Assembly (NCBI GenBank): GCA_028289645.1
Contig: JANQOK010000008.1
Location: 434,001 to 498,000 of the forward strand
Length of the DNA stretch: 64,000 nt
Direction: 5' to 3'
From: Anderseniella sp.
Lineage (GTDB): Bacteria > Pseudomonadota > Alphaproteobacteria > Rhizobiales > Aestuariivirgaceae
Positions within the stretch are counted from its first letter, which is position 1. Each line of letters starts with the position of its first letter. A model generated the notes under the pieces. It searched no databases. It saw only the letters and a list, made by a program, of their open reading frames with translations, and had not been told where the DNA came from. Of the stretch, positions 16,270 through 26,334 are shown one piece after another. The translations under genes were made by a program, and so were the position numbers.

Positions 16270-16950
16270 TCAGATTTTGTTCACGCCCGGTTGTGGGACG
16301 TAACGAATGTAGGGTTTTGGCGCGCGCCAGCCGTCCGGGAACAGCGTCTTTGCCGCGTCATCGTCCAGCGACGGAAGAACGATCACGTCGTCACCGCTAT
16401 GCCAATTGGCAGGTGTCGCAACCTTGTGGTTGGCGGTCATCTGCAGGGAGTCGACGACGCGCAGTATTTCGTCGAAATTGCGCCCTGTGCTCATGGGATA
16501 GGCGATGGTTGTCTTGATCGTCTTGTCCGGCGCGATGACGAATACGCTGCGGACGGTCTGGTTGTCAGCGGCGGTCCGAAACGCAGTTCCGCCGGCTGAT
16601 CCCTTGGCATCTTCGGGCAACATGCCGTAGAGCTTGGAAACCGTCAGATCGGTATCGGCAATCAAGGGGTAATTGGGTGCATGACCGGTTACTTCGGTGA
16701 TGTCTTCAGACCAGGCACGATGGCGATCAATCGAGTCTGCACTGATACCGATCACCTTGACACCGCGGCGTTCAAACTCCGGCATCAGATGGGCCATGGT
16801 CCCCAGTTCCGTGGTGCAGACGGGCGTGAAATCCTTGGGATGGGAGAAAAGAATGCACCAGTTGTCGCCAACCCAGTCATGGAAGCGGATCGGGCCTTCG
16901 GTTGTTTCTGCGCTGAAATCGGGAGCGACTTCTCCAATAGATTTGGGCAT
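16270..16950 (-). CDS. 1-Cys peroxiredoxin (Prx6 type)
   Basis: A 226-residue peroxiredoxin that reduces peroxides in the cytoplasm. The peroxidatic Cys is C45 in HPKDFTPVCTTEL, and the family's C-terminal extension is present, with ANWHSGDDVIVLPSLDDDAA. No resolving Cys at the usual 2-Cys position is seen, supporting the 1-Cys class. Other motifs are VIGISADSIDRHRAW and YPMSTGRNFDEILRV. The ATG giving MPKSIGEVAP is preferred for AAGGA 7 bases upstream. It precedes the sulfurtransferase gene. Confidence 0.88.
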   Translation of the reverse strand: MPKSIGEVAPDFSAETTEGPIRFHDWVGDNWCILFSHPKDFTPVCTTELGTMAHLMPEFERRGVKVIGISADSIDRHRAWSEDITEVTGHAPNYPLIADTDLTVSKLYGMLPEDAKGSAGGTAFRTAADNQTVRSVFVIAPDKTIKTTIAYPMSTGRNFDEILRVVDSLQMTANHKVATPANWHSGDDVIVLPSLDDDAAKTLFPDGWRAPKPYIRYVPQPGVNKI

Positions 16951-17276
16951 CGGGTTGTCCTTCATTTTCGACAAAGTTCATTTGTTCGGGACGAGCTTCC
17001 GGCATCACCGCTGTCAAGTTGACGACAGAATGATGCCGTGGGCCTCGGTGGGCTGCTTATAGTCAGAGCGCTGACGAAGAACCTGAAGGAAACCTGCAAA
17101 AATTCTGAAAATCGACTAGCCAGGCCGAAAGTGCCGCATTTCCCAAATGCGCGATCCCGACACAAATCGATCAGTTATACTGCCTGGAAGCACACAGCGA
17201 TGCCCGACAAGCGCCAGAACAGCAATCGGGCGGATACCGAACACTTCAGTTAAACGAAATGAGCAGGCGTTCCAGC
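16951..17276. other. Promoter region between peroxiredoxin and the TPR regulator
   Basis: The peroxiredoxin transcript must start here, while the regulator gene at 17277 ends here on the same strand. No strong ORF is present. A TTGACA box occurs near 17,015-17,020 on the minus strand but lacks a good -10 at the right distance, so no promoter is called. No terminator hairpin with a U-run was found for the upstream gene. Confidence 0.3.
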
Positions 17277-18974
17277 CTAGTGCTGTGGCAGGCCAAGCTC
17301 ACCCAGAATTTTGAGATATTCCGGCTCTTGCGTGGAACAGCCTTGCGGAAGTCCGGCGCGCAGACGCTCAATGGTCAGGCCAGGGTTGCTGGTCAACAGC
17401 TTGTTGAGCGCGCCCAATGCGCGTTCTCTGTGGCCTAATTTCGCGTAGTAGGCAGCAAGGGTACGATATGCCCATGTCACACTTGGATTGCTGCGCAGCC
17501 CGTCTTCCAGCAGTTCGATGGCAGCCAGCAGATCTCCGTCTTTTGCCAGCGCCGCCGACATGCCGAAATAGATGTTGAACAGAAACGGATCGCGTGGACT
17601 AAGTCGCGTTGCGTTCCGGAAGCAGTCAATCGCTTCTTCGGTACGCCCGTATGACACCCGCAACCAGCCGAGGCGCATCCAGCTCCAGGCGTTGTTGGGA
17701 TCGATTTCGAGGCTCGTTTTGATGAACGCTTCCGCCAGACTTTCGTCGGTGCTCACCATTCTGTAGGCGGCCCCGATTGCCGTCAGGGCCCCGGCGTGAT
17801 CACTAACCCTGATCGCTGCCTGATCGGCAGCCGCAGCGGCAATCTTGCGGTCCCGATGAGGGTTTTCAGACCACAGGTAACAGGCATGCTGCGCGTGACA
17901 CCAGGCCTTGTAGGCAAGCGCGACACCATAGTTGGGATCCACTCGCAAGGCTTCGTCGAGAAGTTCTATCGCCCTTGTGTTTTCCTCTTCAGTATGGGCC
18001 CAGAAATGTGGCAGGGCGCGCATGACAAAGTCATAGGCCTGGAGGTTTTCCGGGCGGGTGCGCCGGGACAGTTGAATCTCGGATCTGCGGATGCCGGGAA
18101 AGACGGCGCCTGCTACCAGCGAAGCGATTTCGTCCTGCAGGTCAAACTGACTGGCGCGGCTCTCTTCGAAGCGGCCTGACCACAACTGAGTTCCGGTCTC
18201 GGTTTCGACCAGTTGTACGGAAACCCGGAACCGGTCGCCGCTGCGCCGGACAGTACCTTCCAGCAGATACCTGACGCCAAGCTCCTCGCCGACTTGCCGG
18301 GCGTCGACGGCGTGGTTCTTGTACGAATAAGCAGTCTGCCGCGCTATGACGAAGAGATCCTGCATTCTGGAAAGCGCGGCTGTCACCTCCTCAACTATCC
18401 CGTCGACAAAGTAATCTTCGTTGTCCGGTTGCATGTTGACAAACGGCAATACCACGATGGAAGGCACAGTTCGACGATGCAGTTGCCTGGGGTTCGATAC
18501 AACATCGCCTGAGAAGGTGTGCCGGTTCGTGACAGTCGGCAGGTCGGAGGTTTTGTGGCGTATCGTTCTGGTCGTTTCGCCTGTTTCGACCATCTCGCCG
18601 AATTCTCGGTCCGGACAGGCCGACACCATCAGACGGTAACCGCCACCGTAAACGGTCTGGATTACCGGCTGCGGTCCGTGCCGGTCGTCAAGAGCCCGGC
18701 GCAACTCTGAAATGGCAGTCGTCAGCGACTCGTCAGCTACGGTAACGTCCGGCCAGATTGTATTGATCAAGTCTGCGCGGCTGACCACCGCCCCGTCTGC
18801 TTCGACAAGCAGCAGGAGCGCGCCCATGGCGCGCGGAGACAGGCGCCGCGTCTGCGTACCGTCGGTCAACTCTCTTGCAGCGGGATCAACCCGCCAGGCT
18901 CCGACGCGATAGCACTGGAACAATCGCGAAGCGCCGATCCTGTCATGTAGCGTCGATCGAAATCTGCTGTCCAT
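17277..18974 (-). CDS. Winged-helix/TolB-like/TPR regulator (CadC/ToxR-type DNA-binding domain)
   Basis: A 565-residue protein. Residues ~20-115 form an OmpR/CadC-type winged helix (RLSPRAMGALLLLVEADGAV, then ISELRRALDD and TVYGGGYRLM). Residues ~170-290 are TolB-like (VLPFVNMQPDNEDYFVDGIV), a fold often seen in adenylate-cyclase-like regulators. Residues ~330-540 hold tetratricopeptide repeats (AIELLDEALRVDPNYGVALA). No transmembrane segment is obvious, so it is probably cytosolic. Proteins of this layout act as transcription regulators with a scaffold for protein contacts. The ligand is unknown. Confidence 0.8.
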   Translation of the reverse strand: MDSRFRSTLHDRIGASRLFQCYRVGAWRVDPAARELTDGTQTRRLSPRAMGALLLLVEADGAVVSRADLINTIWPDVTVADESLTTAISELRRALDDRHGPQPVIQTVYGGGYRLMVSACPDREFGEMVETGETTRTIRHKTSDLPTVTNRHTFSGDVVSNPRQLHRRTVPSIVVLPFVNMQPDNEDYFVDGIVEEVTAALSRMQDLFVIARQTAYSYKNHAVDARQVGEELGVRYLLEGTVRRSGDRFRVSVQLVETETGTQLWSGRFEESRASQFDLQDEIASLVAGAVFPGIRRSEIQLSRRTRPENLQAYDFVMRALPHFWAHTEEENTRAIELLDEALRVDPNYGVALAYKAWCHAQHACYLWSENPHRDRKIAAAAADQAAIRVSDHAGALTAIGAAYRMVSTDESLAEAFIKTSLEIDPNNAWSWMRLGWLRVSYGRTEEAIDCFRNATRLSPRDPFLFNIYFGMSAALAKDGDLLAAIELLEDGLRSNPSVTWAYRTLAAYYAKLGHRERALGALNKLLTSNPGLTIERLRAGLPQGCSTQEPEYLKILGELGLPQH

Positions 18975-19228
18975 CTCAACTGCTCAATTTTACGCCGCGG
19001 TTGACTGAGCCCTGATGTCAGGCGCCCTACCACAGGTGTGAGCTTCTTCCTGGCACGTAAGCGTTAATCAGTAGAACGACATTTCGCAATCGCTACACAA
19101 TAATTTGAACTGAGCGGCGGCAACAAATTCCCAAAGAAAACTGCTTTCTTCAGTCCCGCCTGATGGATGTCGGCGAACCTCAAGGCAGCAACCAGTGTGA
19201 ACAGCCGCCAGCGTCCAAGAGGTGTTTA

Positions 19229-20443
19229 CTACTCCAATCCAAGGCAGTTCGCGTAATAGGTCACCGTCGCCGGCCAGTCGGAGAATATGCCGACAACCCC
19301 GACATCCTTCGCCAAGACATCAATCAGTTCATACATCACGCCGTCACTGTCTGTGACATCTTTGATTGATTGATAATACCAGCCGCCGCCGGTCATCAAC
19401 GGACCTGAGCGTTCAATGGTCCAGGTGATCAGTTTCAGTCCGGCTGCCTTCGCCTGAGCCGCGTATTCTGACGGAGCGATCTTGCCGTCCCTGACGGTGA
19501 CCAGCATCCACATGGGCGGAGCCAGATACCGCACGCCCAAATCGGCGAGTTCCTGCATGGACGGTTTGAACGTCGCCGCATCATCGGGCTTGAGGCCATC
19601 GTCGTATCGTCCATCGAGATAGACTGCCTGAGCACCGAATTCGGGCTCGTTTCTGATCCAGTACAAAACGTCATCCAGATTGAATGACTGTGGCCATACA
19701 TCGGCGGCAGGCACACCTGCCGCCTTGTACTCATCGATCAGTTTTTGTGCATAGTCGGTTTGCGAGAACCCGTCAAAAGGCATTTCGACAGACGGTGACT
19801 TCAACTCCGGCGTGAACTTCGCGCCCAACTGCCGGAACAGCTCGATTGACTCGGCATGGGTCATCAAATCGCCAGAAGAGGCAGCATATAGATCGGTTCG
19901 CCAATTTGCCGTCCCGTTCATGTAGTCTTCGACGGTAGTCGCTGTTTTGTCAGCAGCATCCATTTTCCCGGTCAGGGTTTTGAATTCGGCCAGGCTGAGT
20001 TCCGATGTTCGGCACTCCGCTGAGGCGGATTTGTCGCCGGATGCCGCGATGAACGGTTTTGTGCACGTTGATGCCAGGTCGGATGCCAGAATATTGGTGG
20101 TTGTATGCAGGTCATTCTGGGCATGCCGGCAGACAAGTTCCTTGTCCTTGGTGAAAGTCACGTCACATTCCAGGATGCCCGCGCCCATACGCGCGGCCGC
20201 CACGTAGGACTGCCGGGTGTGCTCGGGAAACTGCATTGGCGCTCCGCGATGGCCAATCGAAAACAGTTTTCTCGTAATCGGCATGGCAGCACATGAACGC
20301 AGCTTGGTCTTGAGCGCGCCATCTTTCATGCTGTCCACCAGGAACATTGGCCGCGGGCCAACGGTGATTACCTCGTCGGCGACAGCCGCTGATGCTATCG
20401 CAGACAACATTAAGACACAGACAGTACGAGCGATCAGATTCAC
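19229..20443 (-). CDS. Periplasmic glycerophosphodiester phosphodiesterase
   Basis: A 404-residue protein with a signal peptide ending near AAVADE. GDPD motifs are present: [13 protein letters not shown] (catalytic His and metal Glu), [16 protein letters not shown] (second His) and TPELKSP. The C-terminal part [14 protein letters not shown] is the typical closing strand. The enzyme splits glycerophosphodiesters to glycerol-3-phosphate and an alcohol, so the periplasmic location suits phosphorus or choline scavenging. An insertion between the two motif groups makes it longer than cytosolic UgpQ and closer to GlpQ. No neighbour gives further context. Confidence 0.85.
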   Translation of the reverse strand: MNLIARTVCVLMLSAIASAAVADEVITVGPRPMFLVDSMKDGALKTKLRSCAAMPITRKLFSIGHRGAPMQFPEHTRQSYVAAARMGAGILECDVTFTKDKELVCRHAQNDLHTTTNILASDLASTCTKPFIAASGDKSASAECRTSELSLAEFKTLTGKMDAADKTATTVEDYMNGTANWRTDLYAASSGDLMTHAESIELFRQLGAKFTPELKSPSVEMPFDGFSQTDYAQKLIDEYKAAGVPAADVWPQSFNLDDVLYWIRNEPEFGAQAVYLDGRYDDGLKPDDAATFKPSMQELADLGVRYLAPPMWMLVTVRDGKIAPSEYAAQAKAAGLKLITWTIERSGPLMTGGGWYYQSIKDVTDSDGVMYELIDVLAKDVGVVGIFSDWPATVTYYANCLGLE

Positions 20444-20611
20444 GGGACATGTTCCTTACAACATCATGGGACACAAGCTGAGATCAATTTGCGCCTACTT
20501 TGTGTTGTACAATTGTGACAACCCGGTTTTGTTTTGATTGCAGATCCATGTCATGCAGGCGCGGCGGGTTCGCGGGCAGTTTCAGTGCCTATTTCTGGCC
20601 CTGGAAGGCTG

Positions 20612-21553
20612 TCAGAGGATTTTGATGCCGGCCGCCTGAGCAGACGCTTGCGCGACAATCCAGTCTGTGAAGCTTTGCACTTCCGGTCTGCGTTGGGCCC
20701 GCCGGGTTGTCACCAGATCATACCCGATGTCGGTGATGACACGTTCGGGAAACGGACACACCAGCAGATTTGCCTCGACCAGATCATGCAAGACCGGCAG
20801 GCTTCCCAACACAACGCCCTGCCCTGCGATGGCTGCCTGGACTGCCAGATTGTAGTCACTGAAACTGACACCGGCCGTGGGATTGATGTGGTCAGCGCCC
20901 ACATCCTTGAGCCAGGGTTGCCAACCCATCCAGCGCCTGGTGGCGTGAGCCCAGTTGAATTCGGACAAGTCCCAATGCAGGAGGGTGGCGTGCTGGAGGT
21001 CATCTATCGCATTCAGCTTGCGCGGCCCGGATGCAAGTGACGGACTGCAAAACGCGCAAAGCTGTTCATCAAACAGGCGATGGGCAACCACGTCGCCCTG
21101 CGGCGCAGGACCAAAGCGGATGGCAACGTCCGCCGCGCCGCTTTCCAGGTCAACGATTTTCATCGAGGAATCGATCAGCACATCAACACTGCTATTTTTC
21201 TCGCGAAAACTCTCCAGTCTCGGAACCAGCCAGGCGGTAGCGAATGAGGGTTCGACAGACACAATCAGGCGCTTGCGCATGTCCGGCGTACGCATCACGT
21301 CGACCGCTTCGCGAACCTGCGCGAAACCGGACGCCAGCATTTTGCAGCCGGCCTGCCCGGAAACAGTCAGTTCCAGTCCGCGCCCGCTGCGTCTGACCAG
21401 TTGTGTGCCAAGCGCGTCTTCAAGCTTGCCGACCAGTTGTTTCACCGCCGCCGGCGTCACGCGCAGTTCTTCTGCTGCACGGGCATAGTTCAGATGCCTT
21501 GATACAGTTTCAAATGCCTTCAGGGCATTCAGTGAAGGTAGCCAGTCACTCAT
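20612..21553 (-). CDS. LysR family regulator (GcvA-like)
   Basis: A 313-residue regulator. The N-terminal winged HTH reads LPSLNALKAFETVSRHLN then AAEELRVTPAAVKQLVGKLE; a typical LysR effector domain follows. The ATG at 21553 (MSDWLPSLNAL) is the natural start. It is divergent from the GcvT-like gene at 21663 with 109 bases between, the classic layout in which a LysR protein controls its neighbour and itself. The short AT-rich spacer probably holds the binding sites, but no unambiguous T-N11-A box was fixed. Confidence 0.85.
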   Translation of the reverse strand: MSDWLPSLNALKAFETVSRHLNYARAAEELRVTPAAVKQLVGKLEDALGTQLVRRSGRGLELTVSGQAGCKMLASGFAQVREAVDVMRTPDMRKRLIVSVEPSFATAWLVPRLESFREKNSSVDVLIDSSMKIVDLESGAADVAIRFGPAPQGDVVAHRLFDEQLCAFCSPSLASGPRKLNAIDDLQHATLLHWDLSEFNWAHATRRWMGWQPWLKDVGADHINPTAGVSFSDYNLAVQAAIAGQGVVLGSLPVLHDLVEANLLVCPFPERVITDIGYDLVTTRRAQRRPEVQSFTDWIVAQASAQAAGIKIL

Positions 21554-21662
21554 CTCAAAAGATAGATAAACTAACTTTATTCCATAGATCAAATGACTTT
21601 GTTCAATCTGTGAAACTATTTATTTTCTGCCAGATTATCAGATCGTGATACAGGACATTTTG

Positions 21663-22826
21663 ATGAGTAATTCTATCCATTCCGACAGGCAGCAAACGGT
21701 TCGCGTGGGCAGCCGGCGGTTTGAGCTCTCCCCCTTCCATGACTGCTGGGCCAATGAGCACACGGTAATGGGGGTTTATGCCGGTCGCTATTACAGCGTG
21801 TACAATGGCGAAGATGTCACTGATACCTATTGGGCGCTGCGTCGCAAAGCGGTGCTGTACGATGTTCCCGAACGCCCAGTAGAGATTTCCGGCCCCGATG
21901 CCGTTGCGTTTCTGGAGCGTGTGTTTGCACGCAGGATAGCCAGCCTGAAGGAGGGCCGTGGCCGTTATGCCATCGCCTGCACGCCGGCCGGTGGCGTATT
22001 CATGGACGGTATCCTGTTCAGACTGGCGCCGGACAGGTTCTGGTATGTGCAGCCCGATGGCGCGCTCGAAACCTGGCTGCACGCCCACAGCGGCGGGTTT
22101 GACCTTACCATCTCAGATCCCCATTCGAGGGTATTGCAGATACAGGGGCCAACGTCCTTTGATATTATGCACGCCGCGTCAGGCGGGACGATTGATGAGA
22201 CCATGGGCTACTTTCATTCCGGATTTTTCGAGATCGACGGCCAGGAAGTCTATGTTTCGCGCACCGGATGGACCGGAGAGCTGGGGTTTGAGATCTATAC
22301 CCTGGGAGACGCAACCGATTGCCCGCGCCTGTGGCACCACCTTCTGAAATCCGGTGAAGCTCACGGTATGATGGTCGGCAGCATCTCGTCCATGGAGATC
22401 CGCCGCCTGGAAGCGGGAATTCTGGACAATGGCACGGATTTCGACCTGTTCATGACACCTTCCGAAGCCGGTCTGGACGACTTTGTGGATATGGACAAGG
22501 ACGATTTCATCGGCCGAAACGCGCTACTTGAGAGCAGATCTGGTACGCGGATCTACGGCGTCAAGTGCGCGAAAACGACACCGGTTTATCATGGAGAAAT
22601 CATGGACGAAAAAAACAGCGTCGCCCGGATCACGGCCGGGGCATGGTCGCCTTATCTGGAATGCGGCATCGGCTATGCGCGCTTCCACGCGGCCGGCAAC
22701 TGGGCCGGCAGAAATTTGCAGATGCGAACAACACAAGACGAAATGGTGGCCTGCGAGATCGTGGAACTACCGTTCTACGACCGGGACAAGCGCATCCCGC
22801 GGGGGCTGGACAAGACCATACCCTGA
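21663..22826 (+). CDS. GcvT/DmdA-like aminomethyltransferase-family protein
   Basis: A 387-residue protein of the folate-binding GcvT superfamily. Visible are ISGPDAVAFLERVFARRIAS, VLQIQGPTSFDIMH, SRTGWTGELGFEIY and a C-terminal beta-barrel ending in VELPFYDRD. Members include glycine-cleavage T protein and DMSP demethylase DmdA, which transfer one carbon to tetrahydrofolate. The YWALRRKAVLYDVPERPVEI opening resembles DmdA-like relatives. Substrate cannot be fixed. AGGA lies about 8 bases before ATG at 21663. It is alone on this strand and divergent from the LysR gene. Confidence 0.75.
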   Translation: MSNSIHSDRQQTVRVGSRRFELSPFHDCWANEHTVMGVYAGRYYSVYNGEDVTDTYWALRRKAVLYDVPERPVEISGPDAVAFLERVFARRIASLKEGRGRYAIACTPAGGVFMDGILFRLAPDRFWYVQPDGALETWLHAHSGGFDLTISDPHSRVLQIQGPTSFDIMHAASGGTIDETMGYFHSGFFEIDGQEVYVSRTGWTGELGFEIYTLGDATDCPRLWHHLLKSGEAHGMMVGSISSMEIRRLEAGILDNGTDFDLFMTPSEAGLDDFVDMDKDDFIGRNALLESRSGTRIYGVKCAKTTPVYHGEIMDEKNSVARITAGAWSPYLECGIGYARFHAAGNWAGRNLQMRTTQDEMVACEIVELPFYDRDKRIPRGLDKTIP

Positions 22827-23186
22827 AACCGTTGGCCACTGCATGGGAGAGTGTGACTATCAGTCAGAGACAGCGAGCTCGGACATCTCTCAAAGCCGGA
22901 GCAGCGCACTGACCACAAACAGGATTATCGAGGCCTTGGCCCCGATCAGCAGGATTCGGAACGGTCCGGTGGACGTTAAGCCGGGCTTTTCAACCGTTTC
23001 ACCGGCTTCGTCACATTGGGGTAGACTCATCTCTGCTGCTTTCGTCTGAACACGGAACTTACTGACGTTACGTTATCAACGAACCGCAAAGTTTTCGTTA
23101 CTGGCAACGGTTGCGAAAATCTTAATAACCACCAGTATCGGCCGGCAACACAGGGTCCGGTTAAATCCGCAGAGATTGCATTCGTT
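22827..23186. other. Intergenic region between the GcvT-like gene and the outer-membrane protein gene
   Basis: The two genes converge here. No convincing ORF is seen. The region turns AT-rich around 23,040-23,140, with partly repeated GTTTTCG/GTTGCG words, but no clean hairpin with a U-run was found. Confidence 0.35.
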
Positions 23187-23879
23187 TCAGAACTCTTTCC
23201 ATCGCCGCTTGATGGCGTCAAAGATAAAACCCGTCTTGATCGATACGCCGGCACGAACAATGTGCATGTCATCGATGCTGGCCGAACTTTCAGTGCCTCC
23301 GATATTGATGGTCTCTGATCCCAGATCGATAAACTGATACTCCAGCCGGGCCGCGACAGTGTCGGTCATCGCCCATTCGACACCGGCTCCGACAACGTAA
23401 CCAAAAAACCACTCATCACTGTCTGATCCCGCGCCGTCCAATGAGAAATCGGCATAGGCCGTTGCAAGACCGCCCGTGACGTAAGGCAGGAAACGGTCAT
23501 AGGCATATCCAATGCGGCCCCGCGTGGTCGATAATGTATCCAGGCTTACTTTGCCGGTCTGCCTAGCAATGGTTGTCGAGCCATTGATGTCGGTAAATGC
23601 AAAATCGCTATCAATTCCAAGCACGACGTGACCGAACTGGAAGTTGCGTCCAGACATGACGCCGCCAAGCACGCCGTCAAGGCCGATATCATCCGTGGCA
23701 CCGGGAAAACCGCCGTCCGCCCGACCTTCGAACGCACCACCAAATTTCACCCCAAAATAGGGGCCGGACCAATCATACGCGGCAAGTGAATCTGCGGGCA
23801 GATTGTAATCGGCAGCATGCAATGGTGTGGATGCCAGAACGGCAAACAAAGCAGCAACGGGTACTAAGGGGTTTTTCAT
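23187..23879 (-). CDS. Outer-membrane beta-barrel protein (Omp25/porin-like)
   Basis: A 230-residue secreted protein. The signal peptide LVPVAALFAVLASTPLHAAD is followed by YDWSGPYFGVKFGGAF, the usual opening of alphaproteobacterial small barrels of the Omp25/Omp31 type. Alternating strands follow (RIGYAYDRFLPYVTGGLAT, GYVVGAGVEWAMTD, AARLEYQFIDLGS). An eight-stranded outer-membrane barrel is expected. It ends in VSIKTGFIFDAIKRRWKEF, which lacks the terminal aromatic-only motif but finishes in F. The start at 23879 gives the signal peptide directly. Function is probably membrane stability or a minor pore. Confidence 0.78.
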   Translation of the reverse strand: MKNPLVPVAALFAVLASTPLHAADYNLPADSLAAYDWSGPYFGVKFGGAFEGRADGGFPGATDDIGLDGVLGGVMSGRNFQFGHVVLGIDSDFAFTDINGSTTIARQTGKVSLDTLSTTRGRIGYAYDRFLPYVTGGLATAYADFSLDGAGSDSDEWFFGYVVGAGVEWAMTDTVAARLEYQFIDLGSETINIGGTESSASIDDMHIVRAGVSIKTGFIFDAIKRRWKEF

Positions 23880-24037
23880 CGACAACGCTCGCTCCAAACC
23901 TGTTGATGCTGTGGTCCGGCCTTGTTCCTGGGAACACGGGATCAGACCACGGCACAACAAACCGTCCTGAGATCAGCTATCGCAGATTTCCGCCGAACAG
24001 GTTGTGGTGAAGATGTAACAATCTGTCTCGAAACCAG

Positions 24038-25525
24038 TCAGCCCGCTGCGGCAGCAAGCTGATTGGTGCCCTTAGGCATGCCTTTGGTCACTGCGGTATC
24101 CAGCGGCAAAGAGACGATGGTCTGCAGACCGCCCTGCTCGAGGTTTTTGAACTGGATATCACCGCCATGACGGCGAACGGCGGACCGAGCTATGGCCAGG
24201 CCAAGGCCGACACCGCCGGTATCGCGGTTCCTCGAGCTCTCAAGCCTTGCAAACGGTTTGAACACAAACTCAGTATTGTCCGGCTCCAGTCCCGGTCCAG
24301 CGTCGATAATGGATATGGTCAGGTTCGTGCCGCTTTCCTGAATATCCACATACGCTTTGTGGCCATATTTGATTGCGTTCTCAACCAGGTTTCTGAAAGC
24401 GCGCTTTAGTTCGGCAGGCCTGCATCGGTACCTGGTCGGGGCAATCCGCGACAGAAAAGCATCCTTGCCGTGTTGGCGGAACTCGCGGCAGATACTTTCG
24501 AGCATTTCGGTGAGATCGGCTTGCGACGTATCTTCGGTGCGTTCCTCACTCCGGGCGAAATCAAGTGTCGACTCGACAATTTGTTGCATATCATCAAGCA
24601 CAGTCTCGATACGAGCCTTTGTCTCCGCATCGTCAACAAACTCCGCATTGATCCGCAGGCTGGTCATTGGGGTTCGCAAGTCGTGTGAAATCGCCGCGAG
24701 CATACGCATTCGATCCGTCACGAAGTGACTAAGGCGCAACTGCATTCGATTGAATGCTCTCGCCATGTCACGAACTTCAACGGGCCCGGTATCCTCGTCC
24801 AGGTCCGTAACAGCCTCGCCACGACCAAAACGCGTGGCTGCATCCGCCAGGCTCTGCATTGGTCTGGTTATTCTGCGAATGATCAAGGTCAGCAAGACCA
24901 GGGTCAAAACGGAAGACAGGACCAGCAGACCGATGGACGGCCACGCCCAGATTCGTATGTTGGCTGGAACGCGCGAGACCGCGCGTAACCATTGTCCGTC
25001 GGAGAGCTGCATGTCGGCAAACAACCAGTCGCGTGTGGACGCTGCGTTAGCATTATCGCCGGGAGGGTCGTACAACATCCCCAGTGGATTCAAACCCCAG
25101 TATATGCTGCGAAAGGGAACGCCTGCGGGCCGCAGAACCGCGACCGCCACATCATGCGATGACAGCCCCATCTTGGCGGTGATTTCCCGCGCGGTCGCCG
25201 CGCGCACGGCATCGGGACCCGGGCCATGAGCCGGAACGGGAAACTCTTTCGCGCCAGGCTTGAGCTGTCTCACCTCCAGACCCAGCATGTCATTGCTAAG
25301 GGACCTTGCGACATTTTCCTTTTGCGAAGCAGCGGCTTCGTTGATCAGTTTGTATGCACGTTCCAATTGCGGCAGGGTAAGTTGCCTCGATGTCTCCAGC
25401 ATGGACAACGTCATCATCGCATTGATGATACCGCCGGCTATGGCGTTGTTCACCAGCAGGACGCCGACCACCAGTACAATCAGGCTGCTCGAGACGCGCT
25501 TAGGCAGGTACTTTTTGATGTTCAT
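24038..25525 (-). CDS. Sensor histidine kinase (EnvZ-type, HAMP)
   Basis: A 495-residue membrane kinase. Two transmembrane helices (SSLIVLVVGVLLVNNAIAGG and WAWPSIGLLVLSSVLTLVLL) flank a periplasmic sensor of about 160 residues. A HAMP linker follows, then the HisKA phospho-acceptor motif AAISHDLRTPMTSLR, and an ATPase with N box NLVENAIKYGHKA, DAGPG and GVGLGLAIARS. The ATG at 25525 is chosen; an upstream TTG is possible. It lies 43 bases after the response-regulator gene, so the pair is one operon. The signal sensed is unknown. Confidence 0.85.
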   Translation of the reverse strand: MNIKKYLPKRVSSSLIVLVVGVLLVNNAIAGGIINAMMTLSMLETSRQLTLPQLERAYKLINEAAASQKENVARSLSNDMLGLEVRQLKPGAKEFPVPAHGPGPDAVRAATAREITAKMGLSSHDVAVAVLRPAGVPFRSIYWGLNPLGMLYDPPGDNANAASTRDWLFADMQLSDGQWLRAVSRVPANIRIWAWPSIGLLVLSSVLTLVLLTLIIRRITRPMQSLADAATRFGRGEAVTDLDEDTGPVEVRDMARAFNRMQLRLSHFVTDRMRMLAAISHDLRTPMTSLRINAEFVDDAETKARIETVLDDMQQIVESTLDFARSEERTEDTSQADLTEMLESICREFRQHGKDAFLSRIAPTRYRCRPAELKRAFRNLVENAIKYGHKAYVDIQESGTNLTISIIDAGPGLEPDNTEFVFKPFARLESSRNRDTGGVGLGLAIARSAVRRHGGDIQFKNLEQGGLQTIVSLPLDTAVTKGMPKGTNQLAAAAG

Positions 25526-25568
25526 CTGATGTAACACAACTTGACGGTTCCTGACGGTTGACAAGAGT

Positions 25569-26288
25569 TCATTCGGCGATCACTTCGCATGCAATCTTGT
25601 ATCCCCGGCCCCAAACAGTCTGGAGCAATCTGGGTGAGGCCGGGTCCGCCTCGAGTTTCTGGCGCAGCCGGCTTACATGATTGTCGATGGTTCGATCGAA
25701 AACAACGGCCGCCCTGCCCTTGGTCAGATCCAACAACTGATCCCGTGACAAGGCGAAGTTCGGCCTTTCGAGCATGGCCAGAAGAATCTGAAACTCCGAT
25801 GTGGTTAAAGTGACCACACGGCCATCGACATGCTCAACTTCGCGTGCGTTGATGGTCAAAACCCAATCATCAAATCGGTACCTTCTCAGCGTAGCCGCTT
25901 CAGCGGATCTGGGCATCGTTTCGGAACGGCGTAGTACCGACTTGATCCGCGCCAGCAGTTCGCGGGGATTGAACGGCTTGACGACATAATCGTCAGCGCC
26001 AAGTTCAAGGCCGAGAATTCTGTCAATTTCATCTGACACTGCGGTCAAAAGAATTACAGGCACCTGACTGCTAGCCCGAATATGGCGGCACAGTGAAAGC
26101 CCGTCTTCGCCAGGCATCATGATGTCAAGAACGATCAAGTCGAACCGGTTGGTCTGCAGCAAGTCACGGGCCTGCGCCGCATCGGCAGCCGAAGACACCC
26201 GGTAACCCTGTTGCCCCATGTATTTGGTCAGCGGCTCCCTGATATCGCGATGATCGTCAACGACAAGTATGTGATGGCTGTTTTGCAT
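25569..26288 (-). CDS. OmpR family response regulator
   Basis: A 239-residue regulator. The receiver domain carries VVDDHRDIREPL, the phospho-acceptor Asp in VLDIMMPGEDGLS and the signalling Lys in DDYVVKPFNPREL. The C-terminal winged helix includes VTLTTSEFQILLAM, DRTIDNHVSRLRQKLEAD and TVWGRGYKIA. It is the partner of the kinase just downstream and is transcribed first. Targets cannot be read from the window, although the outer-membrane barrel gene next to the operon is a reasonable candidate. Confidence 0.88.
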   Translation of the reverse strand: MQNSHHILVVDDHRDIREPLTKYMGQQGYRVSSAADAAQARDLLQTNRFDLIVLDIMMPGEDGLSLCRHIRASSQVPVILLTAVSDEIDRILGLELGADDYVVKPFNPRELLARIKSVLRRSETMPRSAEAATLRRYRFDDWVLTINAREVEHVDGRVVTLTTSEFQILLAMLERPNFALSRDQLLDLTKGRAAVVFDRTIDNHVSRLRQKLEADPASPRLLQTVWGRGYKIACEVIAE

Positions 26289-26334
26289 TTCATAAAACTC
26301 AAATGATGCGGCAACAAGAGCTCGGCATAACCGT

